This document shows positions 26,694 through 36,475 of a stretch of 64,000 bases of DNA, in pieces (within the stretch, counting starts at the first letter, position 1; the number at the start of each line of letters is the position of its first letter). The translations under genes and the position numbers were made by a program. Origin of the DNA: UBA7236 sp964638865 (GTDB lineage: Bacteria; Bacteroidota; Bacteroidia; Chitinophagales; BACL12); NCBI GenBank assembly GCA_964638865.1, contig CAZXBG010000001.1:32619-96618 (forward strand). Direction: 5' to 3'. The notes under the pieces were generated by a model that worked only from the letters and a program-made list of their open reading frames with translations, did not search any database and was not told where the DNA came from.

Positions 26694-28139
26694 TTATTTA
26701 GTCACACTGAACTGTTCAGCAAATTGACCTGTTTCAGTAGTTATTTTTGCAATATACATACCTGCAGATAGATTTGAAACCTGCACATTATGGCTAAGTA
26801 TACCATCCACAATAACAACAGATTCAGTAGTAATTTTTTGTCCGTTTATATTACTGATCTCCAGGATTCCTGTTATTGAAATATTATCCTCCATAATAAA
26901 GGATATTGTTAAATTATCCTGAACCGGATTTGGATAAATAGTAAATTTTGTTGATTCATTCACCAAACTACCTTCTTTGCATGATGCAATTACAGTTAGT
27001 GTATCAGTTGTTCTGGCACAACCATAAAAAGTGGTGATTTCGCAATAATAATCTCCGGCTTCGGTTGCTAATATTTTATAATAATTTTCATATAACATTG
27101 CAACACCATCTTTATACCATTGCCAAGTATAATCTCCGGCAAAACTTACTTTTAATTTAATGGAATCATCATAACACAAATCAAGTCCTTCAGGGCTGTA
27201 AATATTTGCAAATGGATTGTCAAAATATGCAACTGCCTGCACTTCAGAAGTGTCTGTGCAAGTTCCGTCTGCTACAATTACCTGATAATAACCTGGCTTT
27301 TCTGTAGTTACAGAGTATGCTGTCATACCTGGCATAATAAAACCATTTTTTAACCACTGGTAACTTGCATATCCTTCAGGACCATACAGGGTAACAAATT
27401 CATGTTTACAAACATAAATATCACCAGTCGGAACTATCGTAGCGGTTACTTCACTTGCAATACCATCGCAATCTTCATCAATATCATTGCAAATTTCAAT
27501 TGCATCAGGATGAATATCCGGATTTGTATCATCACAATCAATATATGCAGCATAACCGTCTCCATCTTCATCAATAATATCTAATGTGCCATTTACAATA
27601 ATATTAGTAACGGTCAATCTCCCGGAAGCCTCTAAAGCACCATATCCTGAAATGCGTATATATATTTGGTGGTCAGTAGAAAAATCAGGCATATCCCAAG
27701 TACCTGTTATAGTTGCTACTCCGCAATCTGCAATTACGGGAGTAATATCATAACCGGCATCAATCCATGTTAATGCCGAATCAATACTATAAGAGAAACG
27801 CACATAGATTGGGCCTAAATTACTGATCCTCATATCTGCACTAACACTGGTTATTTCCACTGAGGCAAAAGGATCAGGAACTAACTCAACTACTATACAT
27901 GGCATTGATGTATCGAAAATAGCAGCAGTACTAAAATTATGTGTATTAAAACCAATTGGACAAGCATCACCGGCTCCTAAAGCTCCTCCACCTCTGCCAA
28001 CTCTGTGGCTTGAAACGTTGGGATTAAGATAATAATAATCACCTTCTGTCTGGTCAGTATAAACATAAATTTGTGCTGTTAAAGTTTGCTGGCTAAAAAT
28101 AAAAATTAGCGTCATAAGGCAAAGTAATAGTTTTTTCAT
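26694..28139 (-). CDS. T9SS-secreted protein with MopE motif and Ig-like domains
   Basis: The 481-residue protein has a signal peptide (LMTLIFIFSQQTLTAQ) and an N-terminal beta-sandwich (about 24-180). One MopE-type motif (DCDDTNPDIHPDAIEICND then DEDCDGIASE, about 185-230) is a probable Ca2+-binding repeat. Two Ig-like domains follow (about 235-395), each with YQWLKNG/WQWYKDG. The C-terminus is a type A sorting domain (IYPNPVQDNLTI, ending FSVTK). Its architecture parallels the C-terminal half of the 1435-residue protein. A surface or adhesive role is inferred. Confidence 0.75.
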   Translation of the reverse strand: MKKLLLCLMTLIFIFSQQTLTAQIYVYTDQTEGDYYYLNPNVSSHRVGRGGGALGAGDACPIGFNTHNFSTAAIFDTSMPCIVVELVPDPFASVEITSVSADMRISNLGPIYVRFSYSIDSALTWIDAGYDITPVIADCGVATITGTWDMPDFSTDHQIYIRISGYGALEASGRLTVTNIIVNGTLDIIDEDGDGYAAYIDCDDTNPDIHPDAIEICNDIDEDCDGIASEVTATIVPTGDIYVCKHEFVTLYGPEGYASYQWLKNGFIMPGMTAYSVTTEKPGYYQVIVADGTCTDTSEVQAVAYFDNPFANIYSPEGLDLCYDDSIKLKVSFAGDYTWQWYKDGVAMLYENYYKILATEAGDYYCEITTFYGCARTTDTLTVIASCKEGSLVNESTKFTIYPNPVQDNLTISFIMEDNISITGILEISNINGQKITTESVVIVDGILSHNVQVSNLSAGMYIAKITTETGQFAEQFSVTK

Positions 28140-28254
28140 AATTTTTTTTTTTAATGATTGAAAAATAAAGTTTTAAAATTTTTGTATAAATAAATAGCTT
28201 TTAGGGATAATACATTTTTAATATTGTTGAAGCTATGCCATGTTATGTTATGAT

Positions 28255-29379
28255 TTAATGCATAACCTGAATAACATAACTTTGCATTTCTGTTTCGTTT
28301 AGCAGTGAAATATAATAAGTGCCATTTAATAACTTTTGAACATCCAAGTCAATTTTATCCGCTGAAGCATTTTCAATACCTGTTTGGAGATACACAGTTT
28401 TACTGTAACAATCCGTTACGCGAATAGTATTAAATTCGAATGCATTACCAGCGAAATCGATAGTAGCAGTAGTATTTGCAGGATTGGGATATATATTTAC
28501 TCCGAACGATTTACCGTCATTTTGCAAGAAAATAATTTCTGAATAAGACACCTGACCATCAATATCTACTTGTTTTAATCGATAATATGCATTTGCATTA
28601 AAACTTGCATCAGAAAAATGATAGGTATTAGAAGCCTCAGCAGACCCCACTGCTTTTACAAGCCCAATAGAATCAAAATTCAAACCGCCATTACTGCTTT
28701 TTTCAATTTGAAAATAATTACTGTTGGTTTCTGACAGCGTTTCCCAGGTTAAATCAGAAACTGTTAAGGTTTGTTGTAATCCTGAAAAATAATTCAGTGA
28801 AATTGGCAATACCACAATATCAGAAATATTTACGTTGTCTAACCAAACTGTTTCTGTGTTTAAAGTGGAATAATCTCCTCTTATTTTAATCACACTAATA
28901 TTCGTTATACAAGAAATAAACTCAGCAGAGGTAACTATTGCACCTGCAAGCGTCGTATGTTTCCATCCTGACTCCGAAAAAGGAACGGAATAGGAGGTCC
29001 ACGCAGTTCCCGGATTTAAAGGAGTACTATACACAATTTTAGTTCCGTCCGTTTTAAATATAATAACATCGGCTTCATTTGTTTGACTAGCGGAAGTATT
29101 TTGTTTGAGGTTGAAATTGAGAAAAGAGCCATAAAATTCGGAAAGGTCTGTATTAAAAATTGCTGAGCTATTATAATACCAAGAACCACTTCCCATATCA
29201 CTACCTGTATAACAACCGGCAGGATTCCCATTTATGGCTACCCATGTTGCAGTAGGAGTTGCACCAACTCCTTCGCCTAAAGCTGCCCAACCTTCAGGGT
29301 CAGTAACAAAAGTATTGGTAGGTTGCGAAACCATATTGAAGCTGATAAAACTGAGAATTATTAAGTATAAATATTTCAT
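28255..29379 (-). CDS. T9SS-secreted protein with laminin B-like domain
   Basis: The 374-residue protein has a signal peptide (LYLIILSFISFNMVSQ). Residues about 20-190 resemble a laminin B/carbohydrate-binding-like domain: SGSWYYNSSAIFNTDLSEFY, LNFNLKQN, and VWLDNVNIS at the end. Residues about 195-285 are a FN3-like segment common in Bacteroidota cargo (TWETLSETNSNYFQIEKSSNG to YYRLKQVDIDG). A type A sorting domain (IYPNPANTTATI) ends the protein. A 59-codon ORF upstream (29376-29555) overlaps the ATG by ATGA but has no family match. Confidence 0.75.
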   Translation of the reverse strand: MKYLYLIILSFISFNMVSQPTNTFVTDPEGWAALGEGVGATPTATWVAINGNPAGCYTGSDMGSGSWYYNSSAIFNTDLSEFYGSFLNFNLKQNTSASQTNEADVIIFKTDGTKIVYSTPLNPGTAWTSYSVPFSESGWKHTTLAGAIVTSAEFISCITNISVIKIRGDYSTLNTETVWLDNVNISDIVVLPISLNYFSGLQQTLTVSDLTWETLSETNSNYFQIEKSSNGGLNFDSIGLVKAVGSAEASNTYHFSDASFNANAYYRLKQVDIDGQVSYSEIIFLQNDGKSFGVNIYPNPANTTATIDFAGNAFEFNTIRVTDCYSKTVYLQTGIENASADKIDLDVQKLLNGTYYISLLNETEMQSYVIQVMH

Positions 29380-29770
29380 TGCGTATGTTTATTAAAAGTA
29401 TTCGGATAGATGGAGACAAATTGTATGCTTACTTTACATTTTCTGATTAAACCCTTTGGTACTAAGGGATCACCGGACGAGCTGAAAGAAATAACTACAT
29501 TTAAATCAGGGTATTTTCCATCCATACCTCTACATACAAGCAAGATTTTCCCCATAATTGCCTGGAACGGAATTATTTTAGATTAAAACTGTAGTGCAGT
29601 AAATTGTGTCAATCATCTTTTCAAAATGAAAACACTTAACTTGAAATTTTGAATATGTAGTCGGCAAAAAAAATTCCCGTATCGAAAGTGACACAGGAAC
29701 TATTGGAAAGTGGATATTATTACTCAATTTAAAGGAGAAGGAGGTCAAATTTCGTCTTCACCCGCTGATA
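29380..29770 (-). other. Intergenic stretch without a supported gene
   Basis: This 391-bp gap lies between a T9SS cargo gene and the 3' end of the fad operon. The only frame of note is 29376-29555 on the minus strand (59 residues, MGKILLVCRGMDGKYPDLNV...). It has no recognisable domain and may be chance. A purine-rich AAAGGAGAAGGAGG at about 29731-29745 has no start codon behind it. No clear terminator for the fad operon was found. Confidence 0.5.
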
Positions 29771-31564
29771 TCAGAAACTATAACCATTCATGGCGATCAT
29801 GGAATCTGCAATTCTGCGTCGCGCCGCAGTGGTGTTCGAAATTTCATACTTTGAAAATCGTTTTAATCCCAAAAGCATCATTTTTTGTTCATCACCCTCC
29901 GCAAATGCAGCAATGGCAGTTTTTCCGGCTTTGTTCAATCGATCAACCGAGTCGGTGAAATATACTTTTACAATATCGCGATAGACGGCTGTTTCAGTTT
30001 CCCCTCGCATTGCTGTTAGTTTTTGTACACGCAATAAAAGTGATTCGGAAACGTAAATTTCATTCATCATATCTGCAGCACACATTAATATTTCCTGTTC
30101 TTCCTTTAATTTCATCATCAGCTTCTGCACTGCAGCACCGGCAACCAAGAAAAAGGCTTTTTTCATATTCTTTAATGTTTTTTCCTCTGCGGAAAATAAA
30201 CTTTCCACACCATCCCCAAAATCAGGAATAGCCATTAATTCTTTTTGTACAGCCATGGCCGGGCCCATCATGTCCAATTGTCCTTTCATTACTCTTTTTA
30301 AAAGCATGTCAACCGTTAATAATCGGTTGATCTCATTAGTGCCTTCAAAAATTCTATTAATTCTTGCATCACGATAGCTTCTTGCTGCAGGATATTCTTC
30401 ACTGTATCCATTCCCACCAAAAATTTGAACACATTCATCAACTACATAATCTAATACTTCACTTCCAATCACTTTCAACATGGCACATTCAATAGCATAT
30501 TCTTCTGCGGCACCTAACAATGCTTTTTCGAAAACTACTCCTTGTTCCATTAATTCCTTTTCTTTTTTATCAATGTAATCGCTAGTGCGATATGTAGCGC
30601 TCAAAGCAGCAAAAACACGAATTGCCTGCTCCGACAATTTATATTTAATTGCACCAAATGAAGAAATAGGAACATTAAATTGAATCCTTTCATTTGCGTA
30701 TTTTACAGAAATATCTACTAATTCTTTTGCACCACCTAGCACGCCTACGCATAATTTATATCTTCCAATGTTGAGTATATTAAATGCAATTAAATGTCCT
30801 TTTCCAATTTCGCCTAAAACATTTTCTATAGGAATATGCATGTTTTCATAAAATATTTGGCAAGTGGAAGACCCTTTAATTCCCATCTTTTTTTCTTCTG
30901 CGCCTATAGTAAATCCCGGAGTATTTTTTTCTACAATAAAAGCCGTAAACTTATCACCATCTACCTTTGCGAAAACTGTAAATATATCTGCAAAACCTGC
31001 ATTTGTAATCCACATTTTTTGACCGTTAAGAATATAATGTTTCCCATCAGCACTTAATTCAGCTTTTGATTTTGCTGCAAGCGCATCACTTCCGCTACCG
31101 GGTTCTGTTAAACAATAACTTGCGTGTAATTTTCCGGAAGCAAGACCCGGTAAATATTTTTGTTTTTGTTCCTCCGTTCCGAAATATAAAATAGGTAATG
31201 TTCCAATACCCGATTGAGCGCCATATGCAACAGAAAATGCATGAGCAGTTCCCGTCATTTCTGTTACTACAGAAATTGTATTAAAATCCTTATTAAATCC
31301 ACCGTATTGTTCCGGTATTGGCAATCCGAGAATACCAATCTCTCCTGCTTTAGTTAAAAGCGATGCCATTAATCCCTCTTCATGCGCATCTATGCGGTCG
31401 AGATTTGGCAATACTTCTGTATCTACAAAATCTTTTGTCATTTGTTTGATCATCAGTTGCTCTTCATTTAATTCCTCCGGAATAAATATGTCCTGCGGAG
31501 TGGCATCCTTAATTAAGAATTCACCTCCATTGATAATAATTGTTTTTTGCATTATTTCTGCCAT
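29771..31564 (-). CDS. fadE: Acyl-CoA dehydrogenase
   Basis: This FAD enzyme introduces the trans-2 double bond in the first step of beta-oxidation. The 597-residue length, with about 160 residues beyond the core, is that of the Bacillus FadE-like group rather than short-chain ACADs. The core (about 35-430) shows YCLTEPGSGSDALA, MWITNAGFADIF and the catalytic-Glu region IFEGTNEINRLL. The C-terminal extension is helical. It is the last gene of tetR-fadN-(IVP)-fadA-fadE, 44 nt after the thiolase. The alternative start at Met5 is equally plausible. Confidence 0.92.
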   Translation of the reverse strand: MAEIMQKTIIINGGEFLIKDATPQDIFIPEELNEEQLMIKQMTKDFVDTEVLPNLDRIDAHEEGLMASLLTKAGEIGILGLPIPEQYGGFNKDFNTISVVTEMTGTAHAFSVAYGAQSGIGTLPILYFGTEEQKQKYLPGLASGKLHASYCLTEPGSGSDALAAKSKAELSADGKHYILNGQKMWITNAGFADIFTVFAKVDGDKFTAFIVEKNTPGFTIGAEEKKMGIKGSSTCQIFYENMHIPIENVLGEIGKGHLIAFNILNIGRYKLCVGVLGGAKELVDISVKYANERIQFNVPISSFGAIKYKLSEQAIRVFAALSATYRTSDYIDKKEKELMEQGVVFEKALLGAAEEYAIECAMLKVIGSEVLDYVVDECVQIFGGNGYSEEYPAARSYRDARINRIFEGTNEINRLLTVDMLLKRVMKGQLDMMGPAMAVQKELMAIPDFGDGVESLFSAEEKTLKNMKKAFFLVAGAAVQKLMMKLKEEQEILMCAADMMNEIYVSESLLLRVQKLTAMRGETETAVYRDIVKVYFTDSVDRLNKAGKTAIAAFAEGDEQKMMLLGLKRFSKYEISNTTAARRRIADSMIAMNGYSF

Positions 31565-31608
31565 GATAATATTATTTAAATAGTTTACTAATAAATTTTT
31601 TGTTGTTA

Positions 31609-32787
31609 TTAATTGAGTCGTTCATAAATTCCTGCTATTCCTTGACCACCTCCAACACATGCCGTAACCATTCCATATTTTTTATTTAAACGTTTCAGAT
31701 CATTTAATATTTGGACAGTTAATTTTGTTCCAGTACAGCCAAGCGGATGACCCAGAGCAACAGCTCCGCCATTTATATTTACAATTTCAGGATTTAAATG
31801 CGCTTCTCTTATTACCGCCAATGCCTGTGCTGCAAATGCTTCATTTAATTCGATCAGATCAATATCTTCCAATTTCAAATTCGCCATTTTTAAGGCTTTC
31901 GGAATTGCAGCAACGGGACCAATACCCATAATTCGTGGCTCAACACCAACAGTAGCGCAACTAACCATTCGTGCAATTGGTTGCAGATTTAATTCCTTCA
32001 CCATTTTTTCACTCATCACTATCACAAAACTTGCTCCATCGGAAGTTTGGGAAGAATTACCCGCAGTAACCACACCATTTGCAGCAAAAACCGGTTTTAA
32101 TTTAGCTAAGGCTTCCAAATTAGTATCTCTTCGCGGGCCTTCATCGGTATCAACACTATATTTTTTTTCAGCCCTCTTATTTTTTTCATTTACAAATATT
32201 TCTGTTACCTCAATTGGTGCAATTCCATCTGCAAATAATTTATTGTCAATCGCATTAATTGCTTTTTTATGCGAGTTAAAGGAATAAACATCGGCATCCG
32301 CTCTCGAAATATTAAAATCGTGGGCAACATTTTCTGCTGTTAATCCCATACCAATATAATAATCGGGATGTGTTTTTGCCGTTTCATAATTTAATGCAAC
32401 CTTCCATCCTGCAGTTGGAACCAGCGACATGGATTCTACTCCACCGGCAATTATACAATCAGCCATGCCGGCTTTTATTTTTGCAACAGCAATAGATATT
32501 GTTTCTACACCACTTGCACAATATCTGTTCACAGTCATACCTCCTGTTGTTATTGGCAATGCTCTTACAGCTATCATTCTACCTATCTGCAAACCTTGCT
32601 CCGCTTCCGGAACTGCATTTCCTACAATTAGATCATCAACACGCAAAGGATCCAATTGCGGCACCTTCAATAATAGTTGACGAATTAATTCCACGGCCAA
32701 GTCATCAGGTCGTGTAAATCTGAATAAGCCTCTTGGTGCTTTTCCAACTGCGGTCCGGAGACCGGCTATGATATATGCTTCCATCAA
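31609..32787 (-). CDS. fadA: 3-ketoacyl-CoA thiolase
   Basis: Thiolase cleaves 3-ketoacyl-CoA to acetyl-CoA and a shortened acyl-CoA. The 392-residue protein has the acylated Cys90 in VNRYCASGVETI, the histidine in NGGAVALGHPLGCTGTK and the C-terminal active-site Cys in TACVGGGQGIAGIYE. It lies in the order fadN-fadA-fadE as in Bacillus fadNAE. The gap to fadN has been opened by an IVP cassette. The start may be Met1 or Met2. Confidence 0.94.
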   Translation of the reverse strand: MMEAYIIAGLRTAVGKAPRGLFRFTRPDDLAVELIRQLLLKVPQLDPLRVDDLIVGNAVPEAEQGLQIGRMIAVRALPITTGGMTVNRYCASGVETISIAVAKIKAGMADCIIAGGVESMSLVPTAGWKVALNYETAKTHPDYYIGMGLTAENVAHDFNISRADADVYSFNSHKKAINAIDNKLFADGIAPIEVTEIFVNEKNKRAEKKYSVDTDEGPRRDTNLEALAKLKPVFAANGVVTAGNSSQTSDGASFVIVMSEKMVKELNLQPIARMVSCATVGVEPRIMGIGPVAAIPKALKMANLKLEDIDLIELNEAFAAQALAVIREAHLNPEIVNINGGAVALGHPLGCTGTKLTVQILNDLKRLNKKYGMVTACVGGGQGIAGIYERLN

Positions 32788-32948
32788 TGCTTTTAGTTTG
32801 TATTAATTAATAAAAAAATGTATCGGGATATGCGTATCGGGACAAGGGATTGATTATCGTAAGGTGTTAAATTAATTTCCTGTTTTATATTTTTCATTAT
32901 TTAAACTTTAAGAATTATTCTATTTATTTACACTAATTTTTCCTTAAA

Positions 32949-33278
32949 TCAATATATTTTTTTCTGTAAAATATCCATTTTTTTCAAAACAGGCGAAATT
33001 TTTTCTGTTGATAAAAATTCGAATTCCCTGACTAAAATCAATTGCGTTTCCAGTTCATAGGAAGAACCTGTAGCTATAGCAAGAAAATAATTAAAATCTT
33101 TTGTTGTGTATCTTCCACTTCCCTCTGCAATATTTGAGGGGATAGAAATTGCACATCTTTTAATCTGCGATGTCAGCCCATAAATTTCGTCCTTAGGAAA
33201 TTCTATTGTCATTTGATAAATAATTTTTGCTAAATCAACTCCTTCCTTCCAAATCTCCAGTTCTTTGTAATTATGCAT
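32949..33278 (-). CDS. Four-helix-bundle protein, 23S rRNA IVP/S23 family
   Basis: The 109-residue protein belongs to the family first seen in 23S rRNA intervening sequences and related in fold to the Avd accessory protein of diversity-generating retroelements. The signature is complete: YKELEIWKEGVDLAKIIY, YGLTSQIKRCAISIPSNIAEG, GSGRYTTKDFNYFLAIATGS and SYELETQLILV. It sits inside the fad operon, and no reverse transcriptase or rRNA gene is nearby. The molecular function of stand-alone members is unknown. The basic surface expected of the family suggests nucleic-acid binding. Confidence 0.9.
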   Translation of the reverse strand: MHNYKELEIWKEGVDLAKIIYQMTIEFPKDEIYGLTSQIKRCAISIPSNIAEGSGRYTTKDFNYFLAIATGSSYELETQLILVREFEFLSTEKISPVLKKMDILQKKIY

Positions 33279-33332
33279 GTTTTTTTGTTTTTAAGGTTAA
33301 ACAATTATTTTAATTTTACTTCCCAATAATTT

Positions 33333-33388
33333 GTCCCGTGTCCCGTGTCCCGTGTCCCGTGTCCCGTGTCCCGTGTCCCGTGTCCCGC
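33333..33388 (+). repeat. Heptamer tandem array GTCCCGT x8
   Basis: Seven perfect GTCCCGT units and a final GTCCCGC fill 56 bp. On the coding (minus) strand the array ACGGGAC begins about 1 nt after the fadN TGA. It has no spacers, so it is not a CRISPR. It forms the right boundary of IVP cassette 1. Confidence 0.95.
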
Positions 33389-33391
33389 GTC

Positions 33392-35779
33392 TCAATTCCT
33401 CAACGGTTTTCCCGTCTTTAAAATAAACTGCATTCTTTCCAGTGTTTTTTTCTCTCCAAGTAGCGACAAAAAGGCTTCGCGTTCCAGATCTAAAAGATAT
33501 TGTTCATTTACAGTTGTTGGCTGAGAGAGGTCGCCACCACATAAAATATAACATGCCTTTTGTGCGATCTTTTCATCGTGTTCGGAAATATATCCGGCCA
33601 TTTTCATGGATGCGATACCGGTATAAAAACTACCGAGAGCACCTCTTCCTAATACTTTTATATCTGTTCTTTGTTGCGGTTGTGTGTATCCTTCTTCTGC
33701 TAATTCAAGCACTGCTTTTTTAGCTTCTGCAATTACGCGATTGCTGTTAATTATTTCCTTGTCTATTCCTTTACGCAAAATACCGAGTTCAAATGCTTCA
33801 CGTGCAGATGTTGCAACTTTTGCCATTGCAATATTTAAACTCATTTCCTGTAAGGTTGGAATCTCGATATCTCCCTTAAAATATTTATCACTTGCACGCA
33901 AAGCAAATTCTTTTGTTCCGCCACCGGAAGGAATTAATCCCGCTCCAACTTCCACCAAACCGATATATGTTTCAGCAGCGGCAACTGCAATATCGCTGTG
34001 CATAGTCATTTCACATCCACCGCCAAGTGTTAATCCATGCGGACAAACAGCAACAGGAATTCCCGAATATCGCACGCGCATCATGGTATTTTGAAAATAT
34101 TTAATAGCCATATTCAGTTCATCATATTCCTGATCGATAGCAAGCAATAACATCATGGCAAGATTAGCTCCGGCAGAAAAATTAGCAGCATCATTTCCAA
34201 TCACAAGTCCCCTGTAATTATTTTCTGCAATATCAATCGACTTATTAATACCTTCCAAAATTTCGCTCCCGATCACATTCATTTTCGTATGAAATTCAAG
34301 ATTTACAACTCCATTACCAATATCGTGTAATGTAGCTCCCGCATTTTTCCAGACCGGTTTATTTGATCTGTAATTGTCCATTATAATAAAAGAATCTGAT
34401 CCTGGAATATCCAGATAGGAATCAGTATTGATATCATAATATTTTCTTTTCCCCTTTTCCACTTTGTAAAAAGCGTTGATACCATTTTTCAGCATTGTGT
34501 AAACCCAATCCGCTGCTTTAATTCCGGCAGCCTCCATTGCAGATAATGATTTTTGAACACCTAAAATATCCCATGTTTCAAAAGGTCCAATCTCCCAACC
34601 AAATCCGGCCTTCATAGCATCGTCAATTTTATAAACTTCCCCTGCAATTTCCGGAATTCGATTGCTGATGTAAGCATTAACATTATAGGTTACGCTGCGA
34701 TAAAATTCTCCGGCCTTATCAGTTCCGGCATGTAAAATTTTTATTCGTTCTTTAAGATCATCAACAGGTTTTGCAGAGTCTGTAGTTGCAAATTTTGTTT
34801 TTGAAGTTTGTTTATACTCAAATGTATTTAAATCAATTACCTGAATTTCACTTTTGCCATCTGCTCCTTTTACTTTCTTAAAAAAACCTTGACCGGTTTT
34901 ATCTCCCAGCCATTTGTTTTCAATTAATTTATTTATATATGCGGGTATGATAAACATCTCCCGGCTTTCATCATCCGGACAAGCGTCGTAAGTATTTTTT
35001 GCTACTTTTATCAGGGTATCAATTCCAACTACATCGGCTGTGCGAAAGGTTGCAGATTTAGGGCGACCTGAAACAGGGCCGGTTAAGGCATCTACTTCAT
35101 CAATAGAAAGCGATAATTTTTCCATAACCCTTAAAACGGTCATGATGCTGAAAACGCCAATTCTATTTGCAATAAATGCCGGAGTATCATTGCACAAAAC
35201 GGTAGTTTTCCCTAAAAAACGATCGCCGTAATCCATTAAAAAATTTACAACTTCAGGATCTGTTTTTGGAGTGGCAATAATTTCCAATAATTTGAGATAA
35301 CGTGGAGGATTAAAAAAATGTGTTCCACAAAAATGTTTTTGAAAATCGTCACTTCTTCCGTTTATCATTAAATGTATCGGGATACCGGAAGTGTTAGAAG
35401 TGATCAAGGTTCCGTGTTTTCTAAAGATTTCTACCTTTTCAAAAAGTTGTTGTTTAATTGCAAGATTTTCGATAACAACTTCAATTATCCAATCACACTC
35501 CTTTATTTTATTCAGGTCGTCTTCAAAATTTCCTGTTGTAATAAGTTTCAAAACATTTTGGGCATAAATTGGTGAAGGATTTTGTTTAACTGCCATTTGT
35601 AAACTATCGTTCACTAATTTATTTTTAGCATTTTTATCTGCTGAGGTAACATTTTCTAATTTAGGATCTACCATATCGAGCAGGATGGTTTGTACACCAA
35701 TATTTGCAAAATGACATGCAATGCGACTTCCCATCACACCGCTACCAAGAACTGCTACCTTTTTAATTATTCTGTTCAT
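33392..35779 (-). CDS. fadN: 3-hydroxyacyl-CoA dehydrogenase / enoyl-CoA hydratase, FadN type
   Basis: This bifunctional beta-oxidation enzyme has 795 residues. The N-terminal NAD-binding dehydrogenase (VLGSGVMGSRIACHFANIG, residues about 10-28; HFFNPPRYLKLLE; NDTPAFIANRIG) precedes a crotonase domain (about 500-700: GNDAANFSAGANL, GLTLGGGCEM, GLVEVGAGLIPSGGG). That order is the FadN arrangement, opposite to E. coli FadB. It follows tetR by 58 nt. The IVP cassette begins at its stop codon, so the array forms part of its mRNA 3' region. Confidence 0.93.
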   Translation of the reverse strand: MNRIIKKVAVLGSGVMGSRIACHFANIGVQTILLDMVDPKLENVTSADKNAKNKLVNDSLQMAVKQNPSPIYAQNVLKLITTGNFEDDLNKIKECDWIIEVVIENLAIKQQLFEKVEIFRKHGTLITSNTSGIPIHLMINGRSDDFQKHFCGTHFFNPPRYLKLLEIIATPKTDPEVVNFLMDYGDRFLGKTTVLCNDTPAFIANRIGVFSIMTVLRVMEKLSLSIDEVDALTGPVSGRPKSATFRTADVVGIDTLIKVAKNTYDACPDDESREMFIIPAYINKLIENKWLGDKTGQGFFKKVKGADGKSEIQVIDLNTFEYKQTSKTKFATTDSAKPVDDLKERIKILHAGTDKAGEFYRSVTYNVNAYISNRIPEIAGEVYKIDDAMKAGFGWEIGPFETWDILGVQKSLSAMEAAGIKAADWVYTMLKNGINAFYKVEKGKRKYYDINTDSYLDIPGSDSFIIMDNYRSNKPVWKNAGATLHDIGNGVVNLEFHTKMNVIGSEILEGINKSIDIAENNYRGLVIGNDAANFSAGANLAMMLLLAIDQEYDELNMAIKYFQNTMMRVRYSGIPVAVCPHGLTLGGGCEMTMHSDIAVAAAETYIGLVEVGAGLIPSGGGTKEFALRASDKYFKGDIEIPTLQEMSLNIAMAKVATSAREAFELGILRKGIDKEIINSNRVIAEAKKAVLELAEEGYTQPQQRTDIKVLGRGALGSFYTGIASMKMAGYISEHDEKIAQKACYILCGGDLSQPTTVNEQYLLDLEREAFLSLLGEKKTLERMQFILKTGKPLRN

Positions 35780-35837
35780 TATTATTTATTAATTATGTAT
35801 TGGGAATTATTTAGCATTATTGATTGATATTAATAGC

Positions 35838-36422
35838 CTAACTGATCAGCGCTTGTTTACTTGCTTTTTCAAATTTTTCCGTAATCATTTCATGTGCTTT
35901 TAACAAATAGGATTTGTCGTTATAAATTCTCATCATCATAGCTGCACCTTCAATTGCACAAACAGTTTCCTTTGCAAAAATTTCTGCTGCATCCTTGCTA
36001 TATCTTTCTTTATAAATATTTGTAAGTGCATTAATCCAATCATCGAAGAATTGTTTAATTGGTTTTCTGAATTCCGGAACCACATCATTTGTTTCCATAG
36101 CAATATTTGCCATTAGGCAGGCGCCTTCGCCATTTGCAAAAACGTCAATACTTTTTTCGCCCAGCAATTTAAGTTTTTGTGTTGCTGTTAATTCACTATC
36201 ATAAGCATAAATAAAAACCTTATCTCTATAATGATCCTTTAAAACTTCGAGCACCTCCTTCATGAGGTCTTCCTTGGAAGAAAAATAATGGTAAATGCTT
36301 CCTTTCAGTAAACCACAGGCATCTCCAATATTCGACATTGTTGTTTTGTGGTAACCTTGGGTTCTGAAAAGATTCAGAGCCTCCTTGATAATGGTGAATT
36401 TCTCTACTTTTTTGACAGGCAT
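35838..36422 (-). CDS. TetR/AcrR-family repressor, probable regulator of the fad operon
   Basis: The 194-residue regulator has an N-terminal TetR helix-turn-helix (residues about 8-55: IIKEALNLFRTQGYHKTTM, LLKGSIYHYFSSKEDLM). The ligand domain resembles those with a TetR_C-type fold. As the first gene of the beta-oxidation cluster it is likely the local FadR-type sensor of acyl-CoA (inference). A palindrome overlaps its own promoter, supporting autoregulation and control of fadNAE. The start is fixed by the -7 box only 4 nt upstream, implying a leaderless mRNA. Confidence 0.88.
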   Translation of the reverse strand: MPVKKVEKFTIIKEALNLFRTQGYHKTTMSNIGDACGLLKGSIYHYFSSKEDLMKEVLEVLKDHYRDKVFIYAYDSELTATQKLKLLGEKSIDVFANGEGACLMANIAMETNDVVPEFRKPIKQFFDDWINALTNIYKERYSKDAAEIFAKETVCAIEGAAMMMRIYNDKSYLLKAHEMITEKFEKASKQALIS

Positions 36423-36426
36423 AGAA

Positions 36427-36463
36427 CAAAGTTATGCTGTTTTTCGAATTTACCAAACGTTTG
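36427..36463 (-). promoter_or_regulatory. tetR-fad promoter with TetR operator
   Basis: On the minus strand TTG (36456-36454), a 19-nt spacer and a perfect TAACTTTG (36434-36427) precede the ATG by 4 nt. The palindrome CAAACGTTTG (36454-36463) overlaps the -33 box and is a plausible TetR-family operator. The same 10-mer occurs once more at 40391-40400. Confidence 0.7.
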
Positions 36464-36475
36464 TTTGAATAAATA

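Larger units (their letters stand above)
32819..33388 (-). mobile_element. IVP cassette 1 bounded by inverted word arrays
   Basis: About 570 bp between fadN and fadA is bounded by related words in opposite orientation. On the left, GTATCGGGA occurs twice with a 14-bp period (32820-32828, 32834-32842), running into CGGGACAA (32838-32845). On the right, TTGTCCCG (33331-33338) opens the GTCCCGT array. CGGGACAA and TTGTCCCG are exact reverse complements. The only gene inside is the four-helix-bundle protein. There is no transposase and no obvious target duplication. Calling it mobile is inference from structure and from the parallel cassette at 56 kb. Confidence 0.5.

Noticed and set aside
29376..29555. 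Small protein gene of 59 codons overlapping the next start by ATGA
   Set aside because: No domain, no promoter box and an in-frame stop just upstream; the ATGA overlap alone is weak evidence.
33333..33388. CRISPR-like repeat array
   Set aside because: The GTCCCGT units are directly adjacent with no spacers, only 7 bp long, and no cas genes are present.
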